DNA from: Equus caballus
Taxonomy: Eukaryota > Chordata > Mammalia > Perissodactyla > Equidae
Assembly: GCF_041296265.1 (NCBI RefSeq)
Contig: NC_091695.1
Coordinates: 14,243,001-14,307,000, forward strand
Direction: 5' to 3'
DNA: 64,000 nt
Shown: piece by piece, positions 12,668 through 25,261 of the stretch
How positions within the stretch are numbered: the first letter of the stretch is position 1
How the letters are laid out: each line of letters opens with the position of its first letter
Notes under the pieces: model-generated
Seen by the model: only the letters and a program-made list of their open reading frames with translations
Database searches by the model: none
What the model was told of the DNA's origin: nothing
Position numbers and translations under genes: made by a program

Positions 12668-12982
12668 TGGCTGAGTGAAATAAGTCAGAGGGAGAAAGTC
12701 AAATACCATATGATCTCAATCATAAGTAGAAGGTAAAAACAACGACAAACAAACACATAGCATTGGAGATTGGATTGGTGGTTACCATGGGGGAAGGAGG
12801 GGAGGGCAAAGGGGGTGAATAGGTTCACATGTGAGGGGATGGACTATAATTAGTTTATGGGTGGTGAACATAATGTAATCTACACAGAATTTGAAATATA
12901 TTATGATGTATATCCAAAAGCTATATAATGTTATAACCCAATGATACTGCAATTAAATATAAATAAATAGAATTAAAAAAAC
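12668..12982 (+). mobile_element. L1 3' end, 5'-truncated
   Basis: The plus strand reads the end of ORF2 ('gtgaaataagtcagagggag', 'tatgatctcaatcataagta') followed by a 3' UTR with a G-rich ggggaaggaggggagggcaa and an A-rich end near 12975. A near-perfect 11-bp target-site duplication (acatataattg before, acatatagttg after) brackets it. It is the same 3' UTR type as the minus-strand copy at 19360-20700. Confidence 0.85.
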
Positions 12983-12994
12983 ACATATAGTTGA

Positions 12995-13475
12995 ACCTTG
13001 ATGAGATAGATATTATTATTCCCACATGCAGAAAACGCTAGGCTCAGATGAACTATGTAATTTTCCTGAGGTCTTATGATTGATGACTAGATGATTTTAG
13101 ATTAATGCCTCATCTTTAAATGAGTGATATGTATTCCTTGTTCTTTCAAGTGGCAAACCCCTAATAATTATTGTTAATGCAACATGTTATTATGATTGCC
13201 TCAAACATAGTGTTCCCTGAACTGAGATCACACCACTCTTGGATAAATTTCAGTACAATCTCATTGAGAGCAAAATCTGATATAAGATAATGCGTTGCAC
13301 CTCTCATAAATTTTACCCATTCCCTCTTTTTCTATGACTTCCATATGTATAAGAATTGAGGGAAATTTACATACAGTTAAACATGAATCTACATTGTACA
13401 AACTGATGTTTTGAAAACTGTATTCAATTTTTTTCTAATACTAAAATCAAGATCGAAAATATTTTCAAGAACAAA
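12995..13475. other. Unassigned intergenic DNA
   Basis: No gene seen. Part of it, near 13010-13110, resembles an old MIR- or L1-like fragment, but too weakly to call. Confidence 0.4.
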
Positions 13476-13479
13476 GAAA

Positions 13480-14340
13480 GTTCCCTAATGCTTTTTAACC
13501 CCCACATCCTAGGCCACTCCCATCGTAAGGAAGATTTCCTCATACCATAACTCTCAAACAACATCTTCTCACCCCTAGCAACTGCCACAAAGATTTCTAT
13601 CCCTAGAAAAATTTTTCCTGCTTCTGAATTTTGTATAAGTGGAATCACACAATACATAGTCTCTATCTGGCTTCCTCCATTCATCAAAGTGATTTTGAAA
13701 TTCACCCATGTTATATTTATATTTCTTCATGATATCCCATTGCATAAATATAGCACAATTTTTTAACCATTCTTATCGATGGATATTTGAATTGGAGGTT
13801 ATTATGAAAAGTGTAGTACAAACAATCCTATTAAGAATATTTGTATACATATGCATTAATTTCTCTTTGTTACAGATCTAAGAGTGAAATTACTGGATCT
13901 TAGAGTAAATGTATATTTAACTTTTTAAGAGACTACCAGCTTTCCAAAAGTGTTACAGCATTTTACATTACTTATATCTATATATGATAGTCCAGTTTTC
14001 TCCACATCCTTGCCAATATTTGATGTATAATTTTTTTACTTTTAAATAAATTTATTTATTTGCTATTATTTTAAACAATTTTAATTTGGAAATGAGAATT
14101 GGTATGAAATGATATCTCATTGTAATTTTAATTTTCATTTACCTGATGAGTAACAGTAATGAACATTTTTATGTGTACTTCTCATTCATGTATCTTCTCT
14201 GTACAAGATCTAAAGATTTGCCTATTTTAATTTGGGTTATTTTTCTTGTTGATTGTTTTGAATTTTTATATGTGTTTGAGGTAAAACTACTCTTTCAGAG
14301 TTTTCTCCTAGCAGCTTTGTTGTTTTGACTCTTATGTTTA
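13480..14340 (-). repeat. Old L1M fragment (ORF2/3' side)
   Basis: Plus-strand landmarks of a reverse-complemented L1M: 'gtataagtggaatcacacaa', 'tctggcttcctccattcatc', 'gatatcccattgcataaata', 'tccacatccttgccaatatt', and 'gatatctcattgtaatttta' near 14110. No usable open frame remains. Confidence 0.65.
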
Positions 14341-14580
14341 GTTCTTTGGCCCAAGATCTTGCAGTGATACAAAGCAGAGTTGGTCTGCCACTAGGGAGAG
14401 CAGAAAACTCTCTCCCACCTGAGAGTTCCACATATAACAACAGATTTGGCTACAGGGATGGAGTGTGGAGGAGAGGTCAGAAAGTTATTAAAGCCGCAAC
14501 ACAAAGTACACAGAACTCTGAAGATTGAGAATGAAGCAAGGGAACTGAGGACCAGTCTCTATTACCACTTAAAGGCTTGT
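14341..14580. other. Unassigned insert between L1M fragments
   Basis: A less AT-rich block with 'ggtctgccactagggagagc' and 'cctgagagttccacatataa' separates two L1M fragments. It could be part of an old LTR or another insertion. I cannot assign it. Confidence 0.35.
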
Positions 14581-15790
14581 TCTAATTTTCTTGTATATTT
14601 GTGAGTCAAGGGATTTTGGATATTATCTTGGACATTGTGATACTATGCTGTGAAAATGTCTAACTTTTGTTATATTCTTCTTAAGAGTGTTGATTTTGTT
14701 TGTTTTAAAAAAATTACCAGGAAATTAGCACAGTTTGTCTCAAACTGCAAACTTTGTGTCATGAGTGGTAATACAAATATCAGTTCACATTTTAGCCTTA
14801 TCTGGGATACTGGAAACTGCCCCACGCTTACGTGGTTCAGGCTCAGTGAATTGGATGCTTAGTACCCAGAACATGGGTCTAACTCTCCCTGGCTGTTTCC
14901 TTTATGAAATTCATCCTTAATTTTCATGTGACCGTGGTTGTCCCAAACTCTGTCTTATTTCAGAAAGATTGTGGGATGTATACAAAATTCTATCAGAAGT
15001 GTGCAGACAGGGGCCTTCCTTCAAAATAGAAGTTGTAAAATAGGAAAATCACCTGTCTAATAGGTTGCTCCATTTTCTTCTAGCTTGCATTGTTTTTGTC
15101 ACAAAGTCTGTGTTCGTTCTTATCTCTTTTTTTCTGTATGTGACACATTTTCTATAGGTCTTTCATATTTCTACAATTTTCATGCTTTTTTTGTCTTTTG
15201 TTAGTTAACTCTGAATAGTTTCTATTGTCCTATGTTCAAAGCCTCTAATATTTTTTTCTGCAATGTCTACTCTGTAATATTAGAAATGAGCATTCCATTG
15301 CTCATTTGTTAAAAGATTCAGTCCTAGTAATTCAATTTATTTTCTATTATAATTCCTATTTCTCTTCTTTAATATCCTCATTTGCCTTTAAACTCTTGCA
15401 AATATTCATAAATGTTTTAAAGTCCTTGTCTGCCAATTCCATCATCTCTATTATTCCTGGGTCTAGTACTGATGATTTATTTTTCTCATAGTTATGCATA
15501 ATATTTTCCTGCTCCTTCAACCTGCAAATAAATATTTCTTTGGATGCTGGGCATTGTGAGCCTTCTGTGATTGAGTCAGAATTTTAAAATGTTTTTTTAA
15601 ACAGTGCTGTTTTGTTTTTATAGGCAGTTTATTTACCTACACAAATTCACATTATCTTTTTGAGAGTTAATGTTGAGCTCTGTTAGAGTGGAATACAGCA
15701 AATTCTTTCCTCTTCTCCTTTCTCCATTCAAAGCCCTAGATATTCAGTGAGTTTCTTTACTAAGGTTTGAACATATCCCAACCCTTTGTG
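14581..15790 (-). repeat. Old L1M fragment (5' side)
   Basis: Plus-strand phrases such as 'ttttcctgctccttcaacct' and 'ggatgctgggcattgtgagc' near 15550 are the reverse complement of the L1M 5' region. Upstream text is compatible with the same element but decayed. Confidence 0.5.
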
Positions 15791-15799
15791 AACCGATAG

Positions 15800-17955
15800 T
15801 TTTCATCATACAGATACCCGGTAGTTTCTCTTTCCTTGGTAGTTGTTCTTGATCTAGCCTTATGGAGTCATATCTTAATATATGCACTTTAAGAATCATT
15901 CAAAGTCTCAAACATGCTTCAGACTTCATGCCAATCTATTAATCACTTTGCCTGCTGAGGTCTCTCCGCTCCGCTACTCAGCTCCTCATATTCCAGGCAG
16001 CTCAGACCTTCCTGACCTGATTTTGTGTCTTCAATTCAATATGCCTAATGTGTTCTCCATTTGAACCTTCACTATCCCATGTTAGAGGCCAGCAAATGTG
16101 TCCCTTCTCTCACGCATTATAGTCCTGTACCACCAACTGTCAGATATCTGAAAACACTTGATATATGCGTGTTCCTCAATCTTCCAGTCATCATCAAGAG
16201 CAGAGTTATTAAAATCTATGATTCCCATTACAGAGATTGACAAAAGCCCCCAGGAAATGCATACTACCAGCTTCCCCTTATCAGTCTAATTTTTAACATC
16301 TCTCTCTTCTTCTCCCATGATGGTTATCCATTCTTTAGAACAGCTTTCTAGATATTCTGATATAAATGTATTAGGAAATATATTTATTCTCCAATCTTTC
16401 AAAAAAGGAATATCCAATCATTTTCATAACCCCTTTATCTCTAGTGTGTAATATAATGCTTAGAGTAGTATATCATCCATTAGTTTGATGAGTATAAGCA
16501 TTGAATGTAAACCAGTTTTCTAGCAGAACTCTTCACAACTCATTCTGCATGTTAAATTAAGAAGAGAGATAGGCATACTAACCATCAGAAATTTGCTGTG
16601 AACTCTGTGTGTGTATGCTCCTTTTAAAGGAGGCTTTTAATGTAGTAGCATTTCTCTGGCTCCTTGTCTTATACATCTGCATAAAGACAAAGTTTGCAAC
16701 AAACCTAGTAACATCTAAGCATTTATCACTTAGGTAATTCACTGTTCTCTTGAGAAAATTATTTTAAATTATTGTTCCTGTTATATTTTACTGAATTCAA
16801 GAATCCCCCCATCTTTTACTCAATGTGTTCTTAAATGCTTTACAGCATTTTAGTTAACTATACCCTCTAGGGAGATATATGAGCCATGGAAAAATGTAAA
16901 TACCTTAAGAAATAGAGTGTTTCCTAAGGTTTATTTGTTACTATCTAATGTTTAAGCTGTGACAGAGCTCATTAGAGACTGATATAAATGAATACGTATA
17001 GCTGTCCCTTCTATCCAAATTTGTCTCTTAGAGGAAAAAAAAATAAATATGTCAAGACTTTATTTGCTAGTTTGTTATTCAGCTTGTTGTATGTTAATAG
17101 TTAAGATTTACTTTCACTTATTTTACCTGGAGCTATCTTCAGCTATATATTATTCAAATATTTAATAATCCTGCATATCCTATAATCAAAACTGAAATTG
17201 TTTTTTGAGTAAGGGATAAGAAGACACGGAAAGGGACATGAAGTTTCTAAAGTTGAAATTTTACAGTATTTTCTTTTGGTAAGTTGAATTTATTTTGTTA
17301 AAATTGATTTTTCCTTTTTATTTGACTTTCCTCATGTTTAGTAGATCAGTTAGGAAGTTTGTTTTAAGTCTAATAGAATCATATGAGTGGTAAGAAAATG
17401 AGAGGTCATTTGATCCAACTCCATATCCTGTCATTCACTTCTCTTTACCACATAACCTTAAATTTTACAGAGCATGGGCATCCCTGAATAAGTAATATAA
17501 TTGAATTTCTAAATTCCATTTGGAAGTTCCATTTCTCTAATTATGCTTGTAATGAAAACTATTTACAATAGATAATCCTTCCTTGAGACGATGTTATTCA
17601 ATTGGTATTCTAAAAAGATGTCAGAAAGATGAGTAGAAAATCATAATGGTCATACATATTTATCATTATATGAAGTATATGAAAAAGTATTCCTGAGCAA
17701 TAGGTGATTGTGATTATCCACATTTTAAATTTTGTCTTCTCTACATATTTGTATGAGTGTATATATACAAACCTTTATCTATACACGTGTATAGCAAATA
17801 AACATTAATATTATGCATTACAGTGTACAACATTATCTGTATAGGCATTTATATCACAACAAATTAATAGCAAATAATAATTATATATTTTATTTATTCA
17901 GGGCCTCAGATAACTTATGAACTCTTCTAACTGCTCTATTTAAGCAAGACATATT
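15800..17955. other. Unassigned intergenic DNA
   Basis: About 2.1 kb that I cannot assign. A slightly more GC-rich patch lies at 15880-16200, with a short 60-codon open frame of no recognisable content. The rest is AT-rich. Confidence 0.5.
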
Positions 17956-17959
17956 TTTC

Positions 17960-18769
17960 TGTGCTCTGAGTCTCAGCACTCAGTGATTCCACTGAGAATC
18001 TCCTTCCACGCTGCTGATAAGGAGGTGTCAGAGGACAGCAGAGATTTATGCACTTGGAAGAATATAGTGGCATCGTCTTTGGAGGTCAGGTTCACTTGTA
18101 ACCGAAAGTTTGGTCTCTGAACCCAATGCCGATCCAAATACCGAGAACAGAGTCTTGAGTAGAGAGGAAACATTTTTACTATGCCACGCACAGGGAGCAA
18201 AGCAAGGGCTCATGCCTCAAAAATTGCTAGCTCCCCGATGAGGAATAGATAGGGATTTTTATTTAGGGTTTTGGGAAGGGGAGGGGGGAACATGTAGCTT
18301 GTGCAGGTTGGTGCTTTCCCACCAGCCTGCCTTTGGCCTTGAGAGGCTACTTGCAGCAAGGTGGGGGAGAGGGTGAGATAGGAGGATGGCAGGTGAGCGT
18401 CCTTCGCCGTTGTCTCCTTTTCTTGTTTGAGGCAGGTTCCAGCGCCTCCAGGAGTTGAGGAGTTGAGGTCTGGGAAGCCTCCGCTCCTTGATATTCTTGA
18501 GACAGTGGCTTTCCTGGCAAACTTCAAGGACACATGATTAGCTAAACTTTAGTGTGCCTCCAACTCCAGGCCACCTAGGCTTTTAACAATTTGTAACTCT
18601 CATTTAGTTGTAAAGCTCAAGGAGTCAAAGTTTAAAGAAACAGGTATTTACATGTGAGTAGAGCTAGAGAAGCAGGAAAGGGGGTGGTAGGTTTTAGTTT
18701 TAACCCCGTATACGCTGGGTTCAGTGTGGGGAACTGATATCAGGGCTGATGTTAAGAGCCTGTAACACA
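17960..18769 (-). mobile_element. Solitary class I (ERV1-like) LTR fossil, relatively young
   Basis: Read on the minus strand the block starts TGTTACAGGCTCTTAACA (from 18769) and has LTR layout. U3 includes a CpG-containing, C-rich stretch around 18290-18480. An AATAAA-type signal lies near 18260, and an R/U5 region follows with 'gagcccttgctttgctccct' and 'gttctcggtatttggatcgg'. It ends near tctgagtctcagcac. The base composition is clearly more GC-rich than its surroundings and CpGs survive, which suggests a younger insertion than the other LTR remnants. No gag, pol or env adjoins it, so it is a solo LTR left by recombination. Ends are approximate, and I found no exact target-site duplication. 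Confidence 0.65.
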
Positions 18770-18789
18770 CTGCCTCGTAATCTTTGCCA

Positions 18790-19155
18790 ATTCTCTCATT
18801 ACATCATAGTTATTTTTGTGGATTCACTACATAGTTAACAGTGTACCTGATTTTAGATCTTCCTGTAATTAATTCTTTTATATCCAAAATGAAGAGTTTA
18901 AAAAGGGCTTAAGTTTAATTCTGCAAATTCCTTTTACTCGCCATCATTGTCCCTCATGCTGTTATCACCTTCTTACAGAGGCAGGCACTTTAGAGACAGA
19001 CTGAAATTTTTGAGAGCTAAAATCCTTTTTCAAATGTTTCCTTAAGGGGTATAGAATCATAACTAGCACTGAAAAATTAATAAATAATCCAATCAAGCTC
19101 CTACTATTACAAATGAGGAGACAGGTTCAGAAAAATAATGCATATTTCTTTTTTT
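18790..19155. other. Unassigned intergenic DNA
   Basis: No gene or repeat recognised between the LTR fossil and the L1 debris. Confidence 0.5.
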
Positions 19156-19159
19156 TTCT

Positions 19160-19355
19160 TTTAGAACCCTGCACCCAACCATAAAAGACTTTTAATTCTG
19201 CTCAAAAGTACATGCAACATAGATTTTTGAAAATTCAACATATATGAGGCAGCAAATATTAAAGAATCTAGATCATACAGACTGTGTTCTCTGATGACAG
19301 CACAACAAAATTAGAACTCAGTACAAGAGGATAGTTATCCCCTCAAATACATACA
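19160..19355 (+). repeat. Old L1 ORF2 fragment
   Basis: The phrases 'tctagatcatacagactgtg', 'ttctctgatgacagcacaac', 'aaaattagaactcagtacaa' and 'gaggatagttatcccctcaa' match L1 ORF2 sequence in the plus sense, immediately before an L1 in the opposite orientation. Short and decayed. Confidence 0.55.
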
Positions 19356-19359
19356 TGTA

Positions 19360-20705
19360 GAAATTTTATTTTTTAGTTTATTTTTAATTTTCGGATGTAC
19401 ATCCTATTTCGAATTCTGTTTACATTACCTCATGTTCACCACCCGAAAACTAATTATAATCCATGTGAGCCTAATCATCCCTTTTGCCCTCCCCCCCTCC
19501 CCCGTCCCCTATGGTAACCACCAATCCAATCTCCAATGCTATGTGTTTGTTTGTTGTTGTTTTTATCTTCTACTTATGATTGAGATCATATGGTATCTGA
19601 CTTTCTCCCTCTGACTTATTTCACTCAGCATAATACCCTCAAGGTCCATCCATGTTGTCACAAATGGCTGGATTTCGTCATTTCTTATGGCTGAGTAGTA
19701 GTCCATTGTGTATAAATACCACATCTTCTTTATGCATTCGTCCCTTGATGCGCACCTAGGTTGCTTCCAAGTCTTGGCTATTGTGTATAATGCTGCAATG
19801 AACATAGGGGTGCAAGTGTCTTTATGCCTTTGTGTTTTCAAGTTCTATGGATAAATACCCAGCAGTGGAATAGCTGGATCATATGGTAGATCTATCCTTA
19901 ATTTTCTGAGGATACTCCATACTGCTTTCCATAGTGGCTGCACCAGTTTGCACTCCCACCAGCAGTGAACAAGGGTTCCCTTCTCTCCAAATCCTCTCCA
20001 ACATTTGTTGTTTCCTGTCTTGTTAATTGTAGCCATTCTGACCCGAGTGAGGTGATACCTCATTGTAGTTTTGATTTGCATTTCCCTGATAGCTAATGAT
20101 GTTGAGCATCTTTTCATATGCCTGTTAGCTGTCCTTATTTCTTCTTTGGAGAAATCTCTGTTCAGATCTTTTGCCCATTTTCTAATTGGACTGTTGGGTT
20201 TTTTTGTTATTGAGCTGTATTAGTTATTTGTATATTTTGGATATTAACCCCTTATCTGATATATGGTTTGCAAATATCTTCTCCTAATTGCTGGATTGTC
20301 TTTTCGTTTTGTTAATGGTTTCCTTTGCTGTGCAGACGCTTTTTAGTTTGATGTAGTCCCATTTGTTCATTTTTTCTTTTGTTTCCCTTGCCCATCAGAC
20401 ATGGGACTCGAAAAGATGCTGCTCAGAGCGATGTCAAAGAGCATACTGCCTAAGTTTTCTTCTAGAAATCTCATGGTTTCATGTCTCACATTCAAGTCTT
20501 TAATCCATTTTGAGTTGATTTTTGTGCATGGTGTAAGGGAATGGTCTACTTTCATTCTTTTGCATGTGGCTGTCCAATTTTCCCAACACCATTTATTGAA
20601 GAGATTCTCCTTTCTCCATCGTATGCTCTTGGCTCCCTTGTTGAATATTAGCTGTCCATACACGTGTCGGTTTATAATGTATATTTCTGAGTACATGAGT
20701 CTATA
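19360..20705 (-). mobile_element. L1 3' end, 5'-truncated (~1.35 kb)
   Basis: On the minus strand the last ~360 codons of ORF2 are easily read in pieces, for example [59 protein letters not shown] and WYLYTMDYYSAIRNDEIQPF. They are followed by the 3' UTR with the C-rich cccctcccccgtcccctatgg (plus-strand reading near 19490) and a T-rich tail end near 19365-19390. Several stops and frame changes make it dead. It is similar enough to the copy at 12668 to be the same subfamily. It ends ~100 bp upstream of the OR5J-like pseudogene. Confidence 0.9.
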
Positions 20706-20757
20706 AATGTCTCTGCTTGCTTTTAATAAATATTAAATTCTGCTGTGTCCATTCTAA

Positions 20758-20780
20758 TCCCCTTATCTTTTTCACCTCAG
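20758..20780 (+). promoter_or_regulatory. Likely 3' splice acceptor before the OR5J-like pseudogene
   Basis: A pyrimidine tract ending in cag (ttatctttttcacctcag) lies 24 bases before the ATG of the broken OR. Mammalian ORs usually have untranslated 5' exons spliced to a single coding exon just upstream of the ATG, so this is probably a relic acceptor. Activity is inferred. Confidence 0.5.
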
Positions 20781-20803
20781 ATTTGAAGATAAGGAATTAA
20801 CAA

Positions 20804-21740
20804 ATGGCTGAAGAGAATTTTACAGCTGTTACTGAGTTTATTCTCTTGGAAATGACAGACCATGCTGAACAAAAGATATGCCTTTTGTATTGTTCCTGGT
20901 AATTTATAGCATTACCTTGGTGGGGAATCTAGGCATGATCTTCTTAATCTAAATCACTCCCAATCTCCACACACTCATGTACTTTTTCTTCAGCTGTCTT
21001 TCATTTGTAGATGCCTGTATTCATCTGGTATTGCACCGAAAATACTGATCAACTCCTCGATTGTGAAGGAAACCATCTCATTCTCTACCTGCATAGTGCA
21101 GCATTTATTTTTGGTGATGTTCATCACCACAGAAGGCTTCTTCCTATTGGTGATGACGTATGACCATTATGTGCCATTGTCAACCCTAGGTTTTACACTG
21201 CAGCCGTGTCTAAGACAAAGTGTATAGGGCTGGTCATTGTGTCATTCATAGGTGGAATGACTAACTCACTGACACACACAATAAGCTTAGGGACACTGTC
21301 ATTTGTGGGTCCAATGATGTTAGCCACTTCTTCTGCGATGTTCCTCTGCTACTAAAGCTGTCCTGTTCTGACACCTCTGTGAATGAGTTGTTGCTCTTAA
21401 CCTTCTCTGAAGTCATTTCCGTGGCCACCTTCTTGATTCTGATCATTTCCTTCGTATTCATTGTTGTTTCTGTCATGAGAATCTGCTCAGCAGCAGGCAG
21501 ACAGACAGTCTTCTCCACCTGTGCCTCTCACTTGACTACTGTGACCATCTTCTATGGTACTTTAAGCTTTAATTACATTCAGCCAAGTTCTCAGTATTCT
21601 GCAGAAAAGGAGAAGCTGGTTTCTGTGTTCTATACACTAGTGATTCCCATGTTAAGCCCACTATGATTTACAGTGTGAGGAACAAGGAAGTAAAGGATGC
21701 TGTGAGAAAGGCCATAGAAATGAAACATTTCCCCTGTTAA
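20804..21740 (+). pseudogene. Olfactory receptor pseudogene, OR5J2-like
   Basis: The N-terminus MAEENFTAVTEFILLEMTDH, the C-terminus EVKDAVRKAIEMKHFPC and the internal [20 protein letters not shown] closely resemble human OR5J2 as I remember it. The start ATG and final TAA frame a normal-length gene of about 310 codons. It is broken several times. One base is lost near 20885 in TM1, and a TAA follows soon after at about 20951 (the MIFLI-ITPN position). Further stops and frame changes run through TM2-TM5, where the DRY-region codons are scrambled. Another lost base near 21666 shifts the PMLSPLIY motif. The longest intact piece is 21379-21666, covering TM5-TM7. It is the only plus-strand OR here, lying between minus-strand OR8K copies. 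Its 3' flank has been duplicated elsewhere in the window. Confidence 0.92.
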
Positions 21741-21854
21741 TTTCAAGTCCCATTTATCCTAAAACACTCTGCCAGTCAGTTCTGTGCTTATTAACATACA
21801 CATGAATTCAATGAATTCTAAAGTTTCTAAGTATAGCACAAATCATTTTATTCT

Positions 21855-22710
21855 CTATTGGAAGACAAAATACACAGAATATGTACATATATATGTACAC
21901 AGTGTGATTGTTTATATATATATATGTTTTCTGGATGTTATTTTAAGTTTATCTGCACTCTAAAGCCACAAAGAACTCTACTATACGTTTAATTTGGGCA
22001 TAGATAAGTATAATGGAATAAAGATGTATATGAAGATCCCTAATAAAGCACTGAGTTTAAAACATACCAGAGTAGAATGAGGATGGCAGGCTAATGTATA
22101 AGAATTAGTGTTTTAAAACATTGTGAGTATAAGTGCTTCATTTAAAAAAAAGAAATAAATAGAATTGATACAGATTAGAAGGAAAATAGAGTCAGGAGTC
22201 TCCAAGAGAGCTCTAAGAAGGCAAATAGAAAAATACGATGCTCGTAACTAACTTGTAAAAGTATTTACAGGGAATCCACACTTTCTCATACAGAGCGTTG
22301 CTTGTAAGGTGATGAGGTTATGATATCCTATCATATCCCCATGCACACACCTTTCTATGTAAGAAAGAGTGACCTATTGTAAGAAGAAGTTATTTTAACT
22401 CAATGGAATAAGAAGCAATATAAATCTTGTTTAGGTGCAGTGATGAAAAGCTAAAGAAAACAAATCGCGTTGGTAAGTGTTGATTTCCTGCAAGAGGAGG
22501 GAGGGTAGAGGGGCTTTCTCTCACCAGATATATGTTCTAAGAAGAGCATCAAATTAGCCTTTCATTGTTTAATATCTGTGTTGATTATCAGATTTTTTTT
22601 TTTTTTAAATCTATACCGTATGAGAACATTGCATCTGCTGTCTGTTAGATTCCACTGGAAACTAAACTGTTTTTCATTGTACCATCACCATAAAACTGGG
22701 AGACTTAGAA
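21855..22710 (+). repeat. Low-copy duplication, copy A (3' flank of the OR5J pseudogene)
   Basis: This block is homologous, in the same orientation, to 33325-34383. Matching landmarks in order include 'ggttattttaagt'-type text, 'aaaatgaggatggcag', 'agaattagtg', 'atccacactttctcata', 'aagcaatataaatcttgttt', 'agattccactgg' and 'ccatcaccataaaactggg'. By eye the copies are roughly three-quarters identical, apart from a SINE present only in copy B. It resembles no interspersed repeat that I know, so it looks like a local segmental duplication. Confidence 0.8.
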
Positions 22711-23580
22711 GTCTTCTAATGTCCAAAAATTGCTTTTCATGTCCCAGTGTAAGGTGGGAAATTACTTTTTTGTCATCAAGAGATCAGAAAAAAATTCACA
22801 TTTATTCATTGAATTACATAAATGTTAATTATTACAATATTTTTGAGAAGATAGTAAGAAGAGCCTAGAGTCACTAAATGACTACAGATTTAGGAGGACA
22901 TTAGACTAGAAACTGAACATCTGCCACTTCATCATTCTGCAAAATATATATATGCATATATTTTTATTTTCCTAGCTCTTTACTTAAGCTTTATTATCTC
23001 TTGATTTTGACCCCTATTATTTATATTATAAAGTACTTGTATAAACAGAAATATACATAAATAATGTTGACATTTCACAGATTCTCAAATAGTATATGAA
23101 AATATTTTAACAATTAATCTGAAGAAAAAAACAGTTCTAGTCTACTCATGCATTATCAATAGAGAATGCACACAGAAGTGAATCATAAATCCTAATATTT
23201 GGTGTTCTTTGACCTTGAATAAATATGCTATCTTGCAAATATCACCCACACTATTTGGATATTGGTGTAATAGAGCACCACATTAAATATTCTATCTGTT
23301 TACCTGTCATGAAACCTCTTTCGTGGCTCCCCTATGTGTTTCATAACAGGGCATAGTGAGAATATCTATGGATTCTTTTGTACCCTCCTATACTCTCACT
23401 GAGGAGATGCCAAGCAAATTATTGATTATCCTTGAAGCATTTGAAAGCTTAACAGAATGCAAGAGGAGTGTATATCAATTGTCTGGAACAATTTGTTCTT
23501 ATCTGTGAGTTAGACTTATTTGTTTGTCTGTGTATTGCATTGCTATTTTTCACTCTTGATTAGCTTTCCTTTCTTCCCAC
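22711..23580. other. Unassigned intergenic DNA
   Basis: AT-rich, with a short atatatatgcatatat run near 22945. Nothing else identified. Confidence 0.5.
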
Positions 23581-23587
23581 TTTAATG

Positions 23588-24060
23588 GTTAATGTCTGTG
23601 TCCATTTGAGTAGGCTATGGTACCCAGTTGTTTGGTCAAACATCAGTGTAGATTTTGCTATGAAAATTTTTTTTAGATGTGATTAACATTTAAGTCAATA
23701 GACTTTGAGCACAGCTAATCCACCTCCAGAATATGGGTGGGCTTCATCCAATCAGTTGAAAACTTAAAGAGCAAAGACTGAGGTCTCCCAAAGAAAAAGA
23801 AATTCTGCTCCAGACTGCCATATAGTAATGCTACCTTAGTTTCTCACCTTGGTACTCAAGACTTCAATATCAAACCATAAAGTGCCAGCCTGCCCACAGA
23901 TTTTTGCCTTGCCAGTCCCAACGCTCACATGAGTCAAATTCTTAAAAATTTCTCTGTCTTTATATATACATATATTTAATGTATGTGTCATAAAAATATA
24001 TATTATATAGATAAATATAATCTTCTCCTTATGGTTCTGTTTCACTGAGGTACCCTTACC
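23588..24060 (+). repeat. Old interspersed repeat with inserted AT microsatellite, family not assigned
   Basis: The order 'gtctgtgtccatttgagtag', 'tttggtcaaacatcagtgta', 'gtgattaacatttaagtcaa', 'gtgggcttcatccaatcagt' and 'ttctgtttcactgaggtacc' is a widespread mammalian repeat pattern. I recognise it from other loci but cannot name it reliably. An AT-rich simple-sequence stretch lies near its end (23960-24010). Confidence 0.6.
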
Positions 24061-25260
24061 AGCAGAACCTTATAGGGAAATGGATTAATATATTTTATCT
24101 ATAAAACAATCTTGTCAGTATTTCTCCAGTTCTACACTGGTCTCCTCAAATGGATGACACAATGGAGATATTTTTAAACACTGCCCTATTGCATTATTTA
24201 AAAAGTTAGGTGAACTAAAAATAATAATATATTGTGTATGTGTGGAGGTGTTTAATTATTTTTGAATTGATGTTCTATTTTTTTCTCTTTTTTGATGGTT
24301 GGGAGAGAAATTGGTCACTCTTACTTATTATTCTCATTTCATTGTGAATTGTCATCATCTATTTAGGTCTTCACTTTCATTATATTTGCCTGTATTACAT
24401 TTCAATATTTCTTGTTTTTGCATCATGTCCAATACTCACTCCAAGTCTTCTTGTCTACCTTGACCCATACTCTACTGTGCTTGATATATAGCCTGCATCA
24501 TCAATATATTCTGCAAAATGTAAAATTTCCTCTACATTTGTTTTCTATGTTATTTTGCACAAATTGTGTTGTTGCATTTTGTCACTTTAATCATTTGTCA
24601 TATATCCATGTTGTCACTTTTTTTGCTTCTTTCTTCATTACAGTCAATAATATATAATGCATTTTATGAACCTAATCTTTATTGGTAGATATTTGTTTGT
24701 CTCCAAAGTCCGTTCTCATTACCGGCACTACTACAACACACAGTTCAGTGAAAAGCCTTGAGCTCAACATGCTAGTATGCTGTAAACATAGTTTTCCATG
24801 ATAATTATTTTGCATATCTGCCTCTGTATGTGTTGATATGCATACAGATATACAGATCCTACACATTCACTCACCTGCACATCGACTCACACATAATCAC
24901 ATAAGCACAAACACATTAGTGAGGTCTCTTGGAAGAGAAAATGTAAGAAGACATTTAATTTTGCTATAGTTCAGTTTGCTTGTTCCTCTTCCACCAGCAA
25001 ATAGATGAGGTTCTTGGATCTTCAAATCTATGACAAGTAGCAGAATTATATTCTCTCTCGTTAATTGAATAATATAGTAAAATGTGTGTTCCTATTATTG
25101 ACTTTTTTTCTTGTTTTTGGTTTGATCTCTTGGCGTGGTTAGTAATTAGGTAAGACAACTTTATAGAGGTGCCATTGAAAATAATAAACTGTAATTCTAT
25201 AAAGTTGTGAAATTTGATTCGTTTTGAAACATTTGTGTTCCTGAATATCATCAAAACAAG
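24061..25260. other. Unassigned intergenic DNA
   Basis: AT-rich DNA, probably containing old L1 debris (for example 24250-24660), but too decayed to assign. No gene. Confidence 0.4.
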
Positions 25261-25261
25261 A

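Noticed and set aside
18210-18533. 107-codon open frame, GC-richer than its surroundings
   Set aside because: It lies inside the solitary LTR fossil, whose U3 composition accounts for the open frame.
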